The translations under genes were made by a program, and so were the position numbers. The notes under the pieces were generated by a model. The model was not told the origin of the DNA and ran no database searches. It worked only from the letters and a program-made list of their open reading frames with translations. Of a stretch of DNA of 64,000 nt, positions 44,531-55,800 are shown one piece after another; position 1 is the stretch's first letter; each line of letters begins with the position of its first letter. Source of the stretch: Flavobacterium sp. 9 (GTDB taxonomy: Bacteria; Bacteroidota; Bacteroidia; Flavobacteriales; Flavobacteriaceae). The stretch is from positions 1,054,001-1,118,000 of the forward strand of contig NZ_PEEU01000001.1 of NCBI RefSeq assembly GCF_002754195.1. Reading direction: 5' to 3'.

Positions 44531-45418
44531 ATGCAACCACAAGATTTACTAAACAAAGCCAAGTCACCTAAAACAGCATTTCATAAATTTGTTCTCTTAC
44601 ATAGACAGGAACATATTAAAGATTTATTTTGTTTTTTTGAAGGTTCTGATTCTCAATATTATTTTCCCAGAATAAACATTTACAATGAAAATCATCATCC
44701 CATAATTTGTGGAAACAAAAAAGCAGTCTTTGAAGTCTACGACTTTATAAAGATTAAGTATCCAAAATATAAAACTTCATTTTTCGTTGATTCTGATTTC
44801 GACGAAAATACTGAAAAAGTTGACCTATATACAACATGTGGTTATTCTATTGAGAATTTTTATTGTACCGAAAATGTAATAAATAGAATTCTAAAAAATG
44901 AATTCTTCCTTAAAGTTACAGATTCTGAATACATAAAATTAATGGATTTGTTCAATAAAAGACAAAAAGAATTCCATCAAGCAACTAGTTTATTTAATTT
45001 ATGGTATTTCTCAGCAAAAGAAAAAGCAAAAATGCTAAACCAATCAACTAATGTTAGCTTGGATGAAAAATTCCCTAAAGATTTTATTAGTTTTTCTTTT
45101 AATTCCATTACCTCCAACTATTCACTTAATGATATCAAGGAAAAATATCCTAATGCAATTGATGTCACAGAAGAAGATTTAGACAAAAACAAAGAATTCT
45201 TTTTTTCTAAAGAACCTACTTTCCGTTTTAGAGGAAAATATGAAATTGAATTTATAATAAAATATATAAATTTTATTATAAATGATGCTAATAGTAATAA
45301 AGTCATATTAAAGAAGAAGACTAAATTTAAAATAGATTCCGCTTTAGTTTTAACTCAACTTTCGCAATATGCTGAAACTACTAGTAATTTGATTAGTTTT
45401 CTAAAGAGTTGCGCATAA
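44531..45418 (+). CDS. AriB-like DUF4435 protein (PARIS effector candidate)
   Basis: 295 residues. DUF4435 features in order: FCFFEGSDSQYYFPRI with the first acidic residue (about 35-50), a CGNKKAVFEVYDFIK helix (about 63-77), the metal-binding-like FFVDSDFDENTEK (DxD, about 88-100), and GYSIENFYCTENVINRIL (about 107-124). The rest is helical. The fold is TOPRIM-related. In PARIS, AriB is released by AriA on sensing phage anti-restriction proteins and then kills the cell, reported as tRNA cleavage. The ATG abuts the TAA of the ATPase frame, so the two were one operon. It is intact here although its partner is broken. Strong AT bias and low-complexity Lys/Asn content suggest horizontal acquisition. 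Confidence 0.8.
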   Translation: MQPQDLLNKAKSPKTAFHKFVLLHRQEHIKDLFCFFEGSDSQYYFPRINIYNENHHPIICGNKKAVFEVYDFIKIKYPKYKTSFFVDSDFDENTEKVDLYTTCGYSIENFYCTENVINRILKNEFFLKVTDSEYIKLMDLFNKRQKEFHQATSLFNLWYFSAKEKAKMLNQSTNVSLDEKFPKDFISFSFNSITSNYSLNDIKEKYPNAIDVTEEDLDKNKEFFFSKEPTFRFRGKYEIEFIIKYINFIINDANSNKVILKKKTKFKIDSALVLTQLSQYAETTSNLISFLKSCA

Positions 45419-45456
45419 TAATAGTTTGACTGTAATAGATATAATAACAGTATAAA

Positions 45457-45852
45457 ATGAAAGCAAAAGTTATAGGAATCCCAGTTCAAGACCAAGAAAT
45501 AGCATTACAATTTTACACTACAAAATTGGGTTTTATAAAAAAGCATGATGTTCCTTTAGGCGAAGGAAACAGATGGTTAACTGTAGTTTCCAAAGATGAA
45601 CCAGATGGCGTTGAAATTTTATTAGAACCTTCACCAAATCATTTTGAACCGGCTAAAACGTATCAAAAAGCACTTTTTGAAGCTGGAATTCCATACACGC
45701 AATTTAATGTTGATAATCTTCAGGAAGAGTACGAGAGATTGATAAATCTTGGCGTTGAATTTATCATGAAACCAACTGAAATGGGAAATGTAAAAATTGC
45801 TATCCTAGATGATACTTGTGGGAATAAAATTCAATTAATTGAAATGTTGTAA
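45457..45852 (+). CDS. VOC-family (glyoxalase/bleomycin-resistance-like) protein
   Basis: 131 residues. Two beta-alpha-beta-beta-beta modules are visible: KVIGIPVQDQEIALQFYTTK through GVEILLEP, and PYTQFNVDNLQEEYERLINL through IAILDDTCGNKIQLIEML, ending in the metal-ligand Glu region. Single-module-pair VOC proteins act as lyases, dioxygenases or antibiotic-binding proteins; the substrate is unknown. It follows the DUF4435 gene by 38 bases but has the base composition of the core genome, so it is probably not part of the defence pair. Confidence 0.88.
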   Translation: MKAKVIGIPVQDQEIALQFYTTKLGFIKKHDVPLGEGNRWLTVVSKDEPDGVEILLEPSPNHFEPAKTYQKALFEAGIPYTQFNVDNLQEEYERLINLGVEFIMKPTEMGNVKIAILDDTCGNKIQLIEML

Positions 45853-46051
45853 CGATTCGACTGGATTAAAATCCAGCTCTACAATATGGGCCGAACCTTT
45901 GGTTCTCTTTTTGGTTTGAATTATCCTTTAATCAAAATCATAAAACTTTTCAACCAAATTATGTAACACATTTTTTTACTGACTGAAGTAATTTTATTGT
46001 AAGCAAATTAGAATACTCAATTCTTTTTAAAACAATTAAAACAGCAAAATC

Positions 46052-46228
46052 ATGCAAAAAAATATTACACGTTTGTTAATGGTATTCGTAATACTATTTT
46101 CATTTACAAGTTGCGAAGTTATTGGAGATATTTTTAAAGCCGGAATGGGATTCGGAATCTTTATCGTCATCTTTATTGTTGCGATAATCATTTTCATTTT
46201 TGCAAAACTCTTCGGTGGCAATAAGTAA
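46052..46228 (+). CDS. Small membrane lipoprotein-like peptide, 58 residues
   Basis: It starts MQKNITRLLMVFVILFSFTS with Cys20-type lipobox (FSFTSC), then a short linker EVIGDIFKAGMG and one long hydrophobic helix (FGIFIVIFIVAIIIFIFAK) before a short basic tail GGNK. A small lipoprotein with a transmembrane helix of this type occurs in many Flavobacterium genomes; the function is unknown. A clear terminator follows directly, supporting a real transcript. Confidence 0.7.
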   Translation: MQKNITRLLMVFVILFSFTSCEVIGDIFKAGMGFGIFIVIFIVAIIIFIFAKLFGGNK

Positions 46229-46232
46229 TCAT

Positions 46233-46269
46233 AAAAAAATCCCGATTGCCAAAGCGATCGGGATTTCTT
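46233..46269. terminator. Bidirectional intrinsic terminator
   Basis: AAATCCCGAT (46237-46246) pairs with ATCGGGATTT (46257-46266), flanked by an A-run and a T-rich tail, between the convergent small lipoprotein and ABC-F genes. Confidence 0.85.
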
Positions 46270-46288
46270 CTTATTATAAATTGAAATA

Positions 46289-47986
<1,698 letters not shown>

Positions 47987-48057
47987 TTATCTAAACAATC
48001 ATTTCTCGCGCAAAGACGCAGAGGCGCAGAGAAAACATATTTTGTCTTAGAATTTTC

Positions 48058-48209
48058 ACCATATAAGTTATATAAGTTCATTTAAACTAGACTTATCAAC
48101 TTAAAAAATACCAACAAAAAAACTTGGCGACTTGGCATCTTTGCTAGATTAAATCGTCACAGCTTGACTTTTAAATTAAACTTATAATATCTTATATAAC
48201 TTATATGGT
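48058..48209. mobile_element. 152-bp MITE-like element, left copy flanking rhuM
   Basis: Perfect 19-bp terminal inverted repeats: ACCATATAAGTTATATAAG (48058-48076) and its inverse (48191-48209). The interior includes CTTGGCGACTTGGCATCTTT. It is 97% identical (4 differences by eye) to the element at 49274-49425, in the same orientation. Upstream, 47940-48057 holds GCAAAG/GACGCAGAGGCGCAGAG type repeats; no other gene is seen in the 348-base gap. Confidence 0.75.
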
Positions 48210-48256
48210 TTAAAATTGTAATTTGTTTACCTTCACTTTTATTTTTATTTAAAATT

Positions 48257-49252
48257 ATGCAGGCTCCCATTTTATTATATCAAACCGCTCAAAGCAATAT
48301 CGAAGTCGAAGTAACGTATCTTGATGAGAGTTTTTGGCTTTCGCAAAAGGCAATGGCACAGCTATTTGGAATTGAATCACACACAATAACATATCATTTA
48401 AAAGAAATATATAAAAGCTTAGAATTGGACCCTATTTCAACTACTCGAAAAATTCGAGCAGTTCAAATTGAAGGAAAACGAGAAGTAAACAGAGAAATTG
48501 ATTTTTACAATCTCGATGCAATAATTGCAGTTGGCTACAGAGTAAATTCAAATCAAGCAACTCAATTTAGAATTTGGGCAACAAAAACGCTTAAGGAATT
48601 CATCATCAAAGGATTTGTTTTAAATGATGAAATGCTAAAAAACGGAAAATCTTTTGGCAAAGATTATTTTGAAGAATTACTGGAACGAATTCGTGAAATA
48701 CGTTCTTCTGAAAGACGATTTTATCAAAAAATAACCGACATCTATTCTCTTTCTGCAAATTATGAAAAAGATAGTATTGAGACTAAAGCTTTTTTTGCAA
48801 CAGTTCAAAATAAACTACATTGGGCAATAACTGGAAAAACCGCTGCAGAAATAATTTATACAGAAGCTGATGCTACCAAGATTTATATGGGATTGTCGAC
48901 ATGGAAAGATGCGCCTGACGGAAAAATTCTAAAAAGCGATGTCAGTGTTGCTAAAAACTATTTGAATGATGCACATCTTCAAGAGCTTAATAGAATTGTT
49001 TCAGCTTATTTAGATCTGGCTGAAAATTACGCCAAAAGACAAATTATCATGCAAATGGAAGACTGGACTGTCTTTCTAAACAATTTTCTACAACTTTCAA
49101 ATTATCCAATTCTGAATGATAAAGGGAAAATTTCTCATTTGGAAGCAAAAATTAAAGCTGAAATGGAGTTTGATAAATTCCGCATTATTCAAGACAGAGA
49201 ATATTTATCTGATTTTGATAAGGAAATAATGAAATTAAATAAAAACAATTAA
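48257..49252 (+). CDS. RhuM family protein
   Basis: 331 residues, full length for the RhuM (COG3943) family. The N-terminal segment LLYQTAQSNIEVEVTYLDES leads into a helix-turn-helix-like WLSQKAMAQLFGIESHTITY (about 28-47). Then follow the family blocks EIDFYNLDAIIAVGYRVNSN and ATQFRIWATKTLKEFIIKGF, a middle KLHWAITGKTAAEIIYTEAD block, and a C-terminal helical part with MEDWTVFLNNFLQLSNYPIL. RhuM was named from a Salmonella pathogenicity island. Members are widespread in genomic islands and near restriction systems, with no proven activity. The gene is bracketed by two direct 152-bp inverted-repeat elements and looks like a mobile cassette. Confidence 0.88.
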   Translation: MQAPILLYQTAQSNIEVEVTYLDESFWLSQKAMAQLFGIESHTITYHLKEIYKSLELDPISTTRKIRAVQIEGKREVNREIDFYNLDAIIAVGYRVNSNQATQFRIWATKTLKEFIIKGFVLNDEMLKNGKSFGKDYFEELLERIREIRSSERRFYQKITDIYSLSANYEKDSIETKAFFATVQNKLHWAITGKTAAEIIYTEADATKIYMGLSTWKDAPDGKILKSDVSVAKNYLNDAHLQELNRIVSAYLDLAENYAKRQIIMQMEDWTVFLNNFLQLSNYPILNDKGKISHLEAKIKAEMEFDKFRIIQDREYLSDFDKEIMKLNKNN

Positions 49253-49273
49253 GTAGATTTTCAAAAAAGTTTT

Positions 49274-49425
49274 ACCATATAAGTTATATAAGTTCATTTA
49301 AACTAAACTTATCAACTTAAAAAATACCAACAAAAAAACTTGGCGACTTGGCGTCTTTGCGAGATTAAATCGTCACAGCTTGGCTTTTAAATTAAACTTA
49401 TAATATCTTATATAACTTATATGGT
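49274..49425. mobile_element. 152-bp MITE-like element, right copy flanking rhuM
   Basis: Same 19-bp perfect terminal inverted repeats (49274-49292 and 49407-49425) and the same length and orientation as 48058-48209. The right end abuts the stop of the convergent TlpA-like gene (49433). It may double as a terminator. Confidence 0.75.
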
Positions 49426-49432
49426 TTAAAAA

Positions 49433-50206
49433 CTACAATTTACTTTCTTTTTCTAAAGCTACTTCCAGGCTTCTGAAATTAGGTAAAACTTTGGCAATTA
49501 AACCTTCTTTGTTCAGGATAAAATGAGTTGGGAAAGCATTCAGTTGCAAAGTTTCATTCATGTAAATTTTCATGTTTGGAATAACTGAATATGAAAGTGG
49601 CTTTCTGGCTAAAAATACTTTTAATTGCTCTGGATTGTCTTCGGCAAGGCTTACAAAAAGAATATCTTTTCGGTCTTTGTATTTTTCTGTTAGTTTATTG
49701 ACTTCCGGAAATTCTTTGATACAAGCGGCACAATGAATATACCAACATTTGATTACAATAATTTTCCCTTTCATGGATTCGTTGGAAACTACATTTCCGT
49801 TTAAATCTTTAAAAGAGAATTTAGGGAAAGGCTTCCCTTCCATTTCGAAATTCTTTAACGCGTCAAAAGCTTCCTGATTTATGGTTGCTTTTATACTTGT
49901 ATCTGAATTAGGCTGGATTTTAAAGAGTTTATAATAGTAGATTGAATCTTCTGATTTTAATCTAATTGGGATATAGTTTCCGTTTGTCAATTCGTTTAGA
50001 AAGGTTTCTTTTGAAATTTCTTTAGAATCTGTATCAAGCGCTACATAATCTCTGGAAAGCATGATGTTTTTGCTTTGATAAATCCACCAATCACTGTATT
50101 TATTCTGAATTTGGATTGGATCAACTTCCGGATTTCCGAATTTGTTTTGGCCGAAAATTGTTGTCGAAATTAGAAATAGGATTATAAAAACGATTGACTT
50201 CTTCAT
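49433..50206 (-). CDS. TlpA-like thiol-disulfide oxidoreductase
   Basis: 257 residues from the ATG at 50206 (MKKSIVFIILFLISTTIFGQ, signal peptide). The N-terminal ~130 residues are a poorly conserved region found in several Bacteroidota thioredoxin-like proteins. The C-terminal redoxin domain (about 132-257) has the active-site region KCWYIHCAACIKEFPEVNKL with CxxC and a cis-Pro region LNAFPTHFILNKEGLI. It would act in the periplasm, reducing or resolving disulfides. It is monocistronic and divergent from the WG-repeat gene; a TACTTTTG box lies at 50233-50240 on its strand. Confidence 0.88.
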   Translation of the reverse strand: MKKSIVFIILFLISTTIFGQNKFGNPEVDPIQIQNKYSDWWIYQSKNIMLSRDYVALDTDSKEISKETFLNELTNGNYIPIRLKSEDSIYYYKLFKIQPNSDTSIKATINQEAFDALKNFEMEGKPFPKFSFKDLNGNVVSNESMKGKIIVIKCWYIHCAACIKEFPEVNKLTEKYKDRKDILFVSLAEDNPEQLKVFLARKPLSYSVIPNMKIYMNETLQLNAFPTHFILNKEGLIAKVLPNFRSLEVALEKESKL

Positions 50207-50303
50207 GAATTTTTTATGCAATAATTGGAAATCAAAAGTAGTTATTTTTTAAAGACTTTAATTACTACATTTGAATACTCTCAATATCTAAAGACGTTTT
50301 TTA

Positions 50304-51233
50304 ATGAAAAAAATATTCCTGTTTCTTTTAATTCTAAATCAATTCTCAGTTCTCTCTCAAACAGAGAAACTCTATTATTTTATTGAAAAGGATAGTCTTT
50401 TGGGCGTGAAAAATCAAAATGGGAAAATTATTATTCCTGCTGCAAATACTATGGACTCATTTAATTATGATGGAATTTTAAAAGATGAGATCAAAGAAAA
50501 CCTAATCTTTTTTTGGATAGTCGGAAAAGGTCAAAAAGTGTACGACAGAAAAGGTAATTTTCTTTTTGTCCCTTATATGCTTGATGCCGGTTTTGATGAT
50601 TTTAATGAAGGCTATATGAGATTTGTAGAAAACGAAAAACTTGGTTTTGCTAATCGAAACGGAGTTAAGGTTATTCCGGCGCAATATAATTGGGTTTCTA
50701 CTATGAATTTTGGTTTTGCCGGATATTGCAATGGCTGTTATTTTGATTACTCTAAAGATGACGAACATCCGTCACTTGTTGGTGGAATCTGGAGTTATAT
50801 TGATAAAAACGGTGTCGAAATAAAACCAGCTGAAAAACGAAATCATCCTAAGGATTTTGAAACCGAAAACCATAAATTTATTCCGTATCAGTTTGTGTAT
50901 AATAAGAAGGAAAAACAGATTCTGGATTTCTTTGAAAAACGAAAAAATCAGATTATTAAAATCTACAAGATCGATTGTTTAAAGAAGGATTTGTATTTTG
51001 AAATCGTAGAAAAACCTTCTGATCTTGAACCTTTTTATAAAATTAAAACTTTTGAAATCTGTGATCAATATTTTCAAGGTGCTAGCGAAACTTATGATGA
51101 ATGTAAAATTTTTAAAGTTTCTGCAGATGGAAAAAACTTCTTTGTGACTTATATGGATTTAGTTGACCACGAGAAATATTCTGAATATGTTGAACGAAAG
51201 ATTCCTGTTGATGAATGGATTAAGAAAAATTGA
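50304..51233 (+). CDS. Secreted WG-repeat protein
   Basis: 309 residues with a signal peptide (MKKIFLFLLILNQFSVLSQ). WG-type repeats occupy about 25-180: LLGVKNQNGKIIIPAANTMD, KLGFANRNGVKVIPAQYNWV, and GIWSYIDKNGVEIKPAEK. The remainder is a charged alpha/beta region without a known motif. WG repeats form beta structures used in protein binding; several Bacteroidota examples are of unknown role, and some WG proteins have been linked to interbacterial or polymorphic-toxin contexts. A TACATTTG box at 50266-50273 could serve as its -7 element. It is followed by the tandem repeats at 51246. Confidence 0.8.
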   Translation: MKKIFLFLLILNQFSVLSQTEKLYYFIEKDSLLGVKNQNGKIIIPAANTMDSFNYDGILKDEIKENLIFFWIVGKGQKVYDRKGNFLFVPYMLDAGFDDFNEGYMRFVENEKLGFANRNGVKVIPAQYNWVSTMNFGFAGYCNGCYFDYSKDDEHPSLVGGIWSYIDKNGVEIKPAEKRNHPKDFETENHKFIPYQFVYNKKEKQILDFFEKRKNQIIKIYKIDCLKKDLYFEIVEKPSDLEPFYKIKTFEICDQYFQGASETYDECKIFKVSADGKNFFVTYMDLVDHEKYSEYVERKIPVDEWIKKN

Positions 51234-51245
51234 ATTGCTTTGCGG

Positions 51246-51582
51246 TGAGATGGCACGCGGATTTGACGGATTCGCTATTGCGAAAGCGCGGATTGATGCG
51301 GATTTTATGTCATTGCGAGGAACGAAGCAATCTCACTTGCCATGTCGTCTATAGTATTGTGGTTGCTTCGTTCCTCGCAATGACGCGCTTTGTGGTTACT
51401 TTGTGTTGAGATGGCACTCGGATTTTACGGATTCGCTATTGCGAAGGCGCGGATTGATGCGGATTTTATGTCTTTGCGAGGAACGAAGCAATCTCACTTG
51501 CCATGTCGTCTATAGTATTGTGGTTGCTCCGTTCCTCGCAATGACGCGCTTTGTGATTACTTTGTGTTGAGATGGCACGCGG
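51246..51582. repeat. Two tandem 161-bp composite repeat units plus partial third
   Basis: TGAGATGGCAC starts at 51246, 51407 and 51568 (161-base period). Each unit has the GCGGATT-CGCTATTGCGAA module followed by the palindrome CATTGCGAGGAACGAAGCAA ... TTGCTTCGTTCCTCGCAATG. The units differ at a handful of bases, so the duplication is recent. The gap 51234-51625 contains nothing else. Confidence 0.85.
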
Positions 51583-51625
51583 ATGGCGCAAATTTTAACT
51601 GATTTAGATTGATATTGCTTAGAAT

Positions 51626-52186
51626 ATGATTAAAAACTGGAAAAAAACGAATGAAAACGGTATTCAAATTCCAATTGATATACTTGCTCCTCACTTATCT
51701 TATTTTGATAAAATTGATAAAAATTTAAAGAATGAGTTTTTAAAAGGAAAAAGATTTGGTATTACTTGGGAATATAACGGAACGGAAGTTTCTGTTTTTG
51801 ATAATGAAGGCAGCGTAGAAGGATTTCCGACGGCTAATTTGCAATATGTTATAGCAATTTTCCGCAATAGTAATTTATATCCAAATCCAAATAATGCTGT
51901 AATTTTTAATCTGGATGGGAGTTTAAATAAGGTTTTACAATTTCCGGAATTTAAATCTGAAATCATCTTAGCAGAAATAGAAAGGAACAATCAGGCAAAT
52001 CCTCCTTTAGGTGATAATCGATCGTCTTTTAATAAATATAGCAGACATACAAATGATCAAGGTATTGAACTTGATGTTTTGGAAATTAATTACGATTTAG
52101 AATATAGTGAATCGCAAATTTTAGATTCTGATAGTTTAGAATTAACTCATTTATTCAAGAGTCGTTTCGATCGCTACAATTTTTAA
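51626..52186 (+). CDS. Unknown protein embedded in dispersed repeats
   Basis: 186 residues, soluble and acidic, without signal peptide or membrane segment. Recognisable blocks are KRFGITWEYNGTEVSVFDNE, FPTANLQYVIAIFRNSNLYP, NNAVIFNLDGSLNKVLQFPE and LDVLEINYDLEYSESQI, suggesting a beta-rich fold such as the immunity-type proteins (SMI1/Imm families) often found singly in Bacteroidota. I cannot assign a family and no toxin is adjacent. Copies of the same composite repeat lie immediately on both sides (ending 51582 and starting 52196), so the gene may have been inserted or duplicated with them. Confidence 0.6.
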   Translation: MIKNWKKTNENGIQIPIDILAPHLSYFDKIDKNLKNEFLKGKRFGITWEYNGTEVSVFDNEGSVEGFPTANLQYVIAIFRNSNLYPNPNNAVIFNLDGSLNKVLQFPEFKSEIILAEIERNNQANPPLGDNRSSFNKYSRHTNDQGIELDVLEINYDLEYSESQILDSDSLELTHLFKSRFDRYNF

Positions 52187-52195
52187 AATGCTTTG

Positions 52196-52335
52196 CGTTG
52201 AGATGGCACGCGGATTTGACGGATTCGCTATCGCGAAGACGCGGATTTATGCGGATTTTATGTCATTGCGAGGAACGAAGCAATCTCACTTGATACTTTG
52301 CGCTAAGATGGCATGCGGATTAAACGGATTCCAGC
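52196..52335. repeat. Dispersed composite repeat, further copy
   Basis: TTGAGATGGCACGCGGATTT, the CGCTATCGCGAAGACGCGG hairpin, half of the ATTGCGAGGAACGAAGCAAT palindrome, then a second CATGCGGATTAAACGGATT edge. A further half palindrome (TTGCTTCGTTCCTCGCAATG) is at about 52500-52520. Confidence 0.7.
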
Positions 52336-52384
52336 GGATTTACACTGATTTTTTATTCTTTCTTCCTTTATTTTAATGTTCTAA

Positions 52385-52417
52385 ATCTTTGTCAAAGTTT
52401 CAAACTTTGACAAAGAT
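52385..52417. repeat. 16-bp perfect palindrome with 1-nt centre, and neighbouring GTCGGG hairpin
   Basis: ATCTTTGTCAAAGTTT, C, then its exact inverse. A second hairpin (AAACCCGAC ... GTCGGGTTT) follows at about 52428-52460. Both are repeat types common in Flavobacterium gaps. The 713-base gap 52187-52899 has only such repeats and a terminator. Confidence 0.65.
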
Positions 52418-52569
52418 AACACACGTCAAACCCGACAGATTTTTAAAACCGGTCGGGTTTACTATGCGTCGATATGGTTTGTCGATTAGGCTAGTGTGGT
52501 TGCTTCGTTCCTCGCAATGACGTATTTTGTGGTTACTTTGAGATTAGTTCATCTTGATTGTTTCTGATA

Positions 52570-52662
52570 AAACCGAAAGCCCTAGCCCTGATAGAAGCGG
52601 TATCCTTTTTCTTGCTTCTTTAGCAAGGAAAAGATACAAGTGGATAGCAGGAAATAGCTCCT
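52570..52662. repeat. About 92-bp dispersed element, inverted copy of 11174-11265
   Basis: ACCGAAAGCCCTAGCCCTGA to ATAGCAGGAAATAGCTCCT reads as the reverse complement of the copy at 11174, with scattered substitutions concentrated in loops and preserved arms (CTTGCTTCTTTAGCAAG). Confidence 0.7.
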
Positions 52663-52712
52663 AAAAAACATTATTCCCTTGATTATCTTATTGAATATTA
52701 TTACGCTTTAAA

Positions 52713-52746
52713 ACAAAAAAAACCTGGCAATAAAATTGCCAGGCTT
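52713..52746 (-). terminator. Intrinsic terminator downstream of the chitinase gene
   Basis: On the minus strand CCTGGCAA ... TTGCCAGG is followed by eight T residues. It lies about 155 bases after the chitinase stop; another weak hairpin (TCAGGTGA/TCACCTGA) is between them at about 52760-52791. Confidence 0.8.
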
Positions 52747-52899
52747 AGAATGCTCTCCTTCAGGTGAAAACCAAATAACAAATCACCTGAGTTCGATGCA
52801 TTTATTCGAAATAAAAATCAGATTAAAAAATAAATAACCAAACTCAATTTTAACCGTTCCAATGTTTTATTTCAGTGTTTTTATTCATTGCAATGAACT

Positions 52900-55800
52900 T
52901 TAGTTTAGGAAGTTCAATACTTTGAATGATTGTCTTTTTCCTGCTTTGTCTGTTACAACAACTAAGAACAATTGTTTTGTTGAAAAACTTTGGTCTTGAA
53001 GCAGAATTTCTTTATTATTTTGAACGTTTTTATGACTTACTAATGTTTGTCCAAGGATGTTGAATACATCAACCTGAGCAATATCTTCGTTGTCATTTGA
53101 AACTGATAATGCATTGTTTTTGAAATACGCTACCGTTTTACTGCTTTTTGAAGGAACATTTTCAACCGCTAATGTTTTTGCCGATGACTGTGAAGCAAAA
53201 TAAGTAGCATATGCTTTAGATAATTCAGATGAATTACCGCAAGATGATGCATCCCAGTTTACAGACCAAGTCATTAATCCTCTTAAAGAAGGATATGGTC
53301 CGCCTGGCTGCATAGTGTATGTTCTTCCTGTAAAAGCTGTTCCAGTTCTTAAGTAATGCATAGCACTAATTCCTTCTGCCGGTGTTAAATAACCGCTACC
53401 TGCTGCACTTGGACAAGCTGGTAATGCAATAAGAACTTTTGAGGCTGGTAAACCATCAAAATGCATTCCTGTTGTAGCAATGTTGTATCCTTTTATAATC
53501 ATATCAGTTAGGGCTGTTACCATGTTTGCTTTTTTAGCTGAACCATAGTATTGACCATCTAATCCGTTTTCTCCTCCTGTATTATACAATTGTACGGCTA
53601 ACAAATCTAAATCGTTACGTAAGTTTTGAATGATTGGAAGGAACGAACCAAAAGTATCTGTATAAGTAGAATATCCTCCTTGTACGTATTGTGTTTCCGG
53701 AGCTGCAGTTAATAAGAATCCAGGACCATAGTAAGCTTTTAATTCTTTGAAAGCATCTACTACGTTTTTTAATCTTGGATAAGCAGAAATACCCGCATAC
53801 GAAATATCTCTTAAACCTCCTGCGCTAAAATTCATCGATCCGCCTTCAAAATCAATATCAACTCCATCAAACTGATACTCGTCAATAATTGCTTTCAGAC
53901 CATTAACAAAAATATTTTTTTGAGTTACATTGTCTAAAACAACATGTCCATTTTGACCTCCAATAGAAACAATAACCGGAACACCGCTATCTCTTAAGGA
54001 TTTGATATCGTTTTTCAACAATTGCTTATTGAAAACTCCATTGGTCAAATATCTATTGTCATTTGTAGTTAATACTGGCGTATAACCATCACGATTAACT
54101 GTTTCTACGAAAGAATAGTCAACTACGTTAAATTTACTTCCTACCATTTGAGAAAAATATAAAAATGGAGCACCTGCATTTTCCCAAGAATGTGCGTATC
54201 CTAAAATAATTTTGGATGGAAGCGGAATGAATCTATTTGTGCTCACCGGAGCAATTTTGATTGTATTGTTTAATGTAGTTACACCAGATTGATTATCGGT
54301 TGCTTTGATTACAACTGGATAATCCTGATATGCAGATGGTGTAAAATTATACGTATAAGTATTATTTGTACCTGCTGTCATATTAAATGTACCTCCATTT
54401 ATTGTAATAGTAACACCTGAAACTGATCCGTTACTATCAACAGCTGTAACCGAAATTGGCACAACCTGGAAAGTACTTTGGTTTACTGTAGTATTCGATG
54501 GCGAATTCCAAGTAATTACAGGCAATGAATTTGGACAGTTTGCACCTGAACAACTTAATGTAAAACTATATGTTTTTGCATCTGTTGTTCCGTTTGATGC
54601 AGTAGCTGTAACAGTTAAGGTATGAGAAGCCGAAAACTGATTTGCTGCTGGTGTCCAAACCGATGTATAAGTTCCTGAAGAATTTGTAGCACTTATGGTT
54701 TGTCCGTCTAAACTAAATACAACTGATGAGATTGTAGTAGCATCTGCAGCACTTAATCCAACACTTGCAACAAAATTAATTGATGATCCTAAATTTATAG
54801 CTATCGCCGAAGCTGTTGGCGCTGTAATAGTAACCACTGGTTTAGTTGCAACTACCGCTTGTCTATTAAAATTATAAACTGTCGCTGTTGTTGGAACTGC
54901 GAAGTTGGCTAGGTTATTTGGATAATAAGTCACGTCGCCATTTTCCCATGCATTTAATTTCAAACTTAAAATTTGTGTATAACCTGCTACAACTGAATTA
55001 TCGAAAGTATAATTTCCTGATGCATCTGTTGTTGCCAAAACACTTTTCCAGTTATGAGTACTATCTGTCCAAGGTAAAACTATTTCTACTTTTGCTCCAG
55101 CTACTGCAACTGTTCCGTTTTTAACGGTTCCGCTAATTAAATTTGCGGCAGCTAATGCTGTTTTTGCTGTAGAACTTGTATTGAAATTGTAAACTGTTGG
55201 GTTTGCAGGAACTGGAAAATTTGCCAGATTATTTGGTAAATAAACTACTTCTCCGTTTTCCCAAGTATTTAATTTTAAACTTGTAACTGTTGTATAACCT
55301 GCTACAACTGAATTGTCAAAGCTGTATTTTCCTTGTGCATCTGTTACAGCAATTACGCTTTTCCAGTTGTGTGTACTATCTGTCCAAGGTAAAACTATTT
55401 CTACTTTTGCACCCGCTACTGCTACTGTACCATTTTTAACTGTTCCGCTAATTTTATTTGTTGGAACTACAACAGCATCTTGTGTTAAGTTTAATGTTTT
55501 ATTAGCTATTAAATTGGTATAAACTGTTGAAGCCGGAGTAAATGTTTGTCCTGCTAAAGCTGCAGTTACAGTATAAGTTCCGCCTGACGGTAAATTAGCA
55601 ATCGAATAAGCTCCAGTTGAATTTGTAGTTGCTGTAAAAGTTCCTCCTGACGAAGTTGCTGTAACTGTTACTCCTGAAACTCCAGTAGTTCCGTTTAGAA
55701 CTGTACCGCTAACTGTATAATATACAATTGGAGCGCCTTGAGCAAAATTCAACGTTTGATTTGCACTTATAGCATTATAAACTGTTGAAGTTGGCGTATA

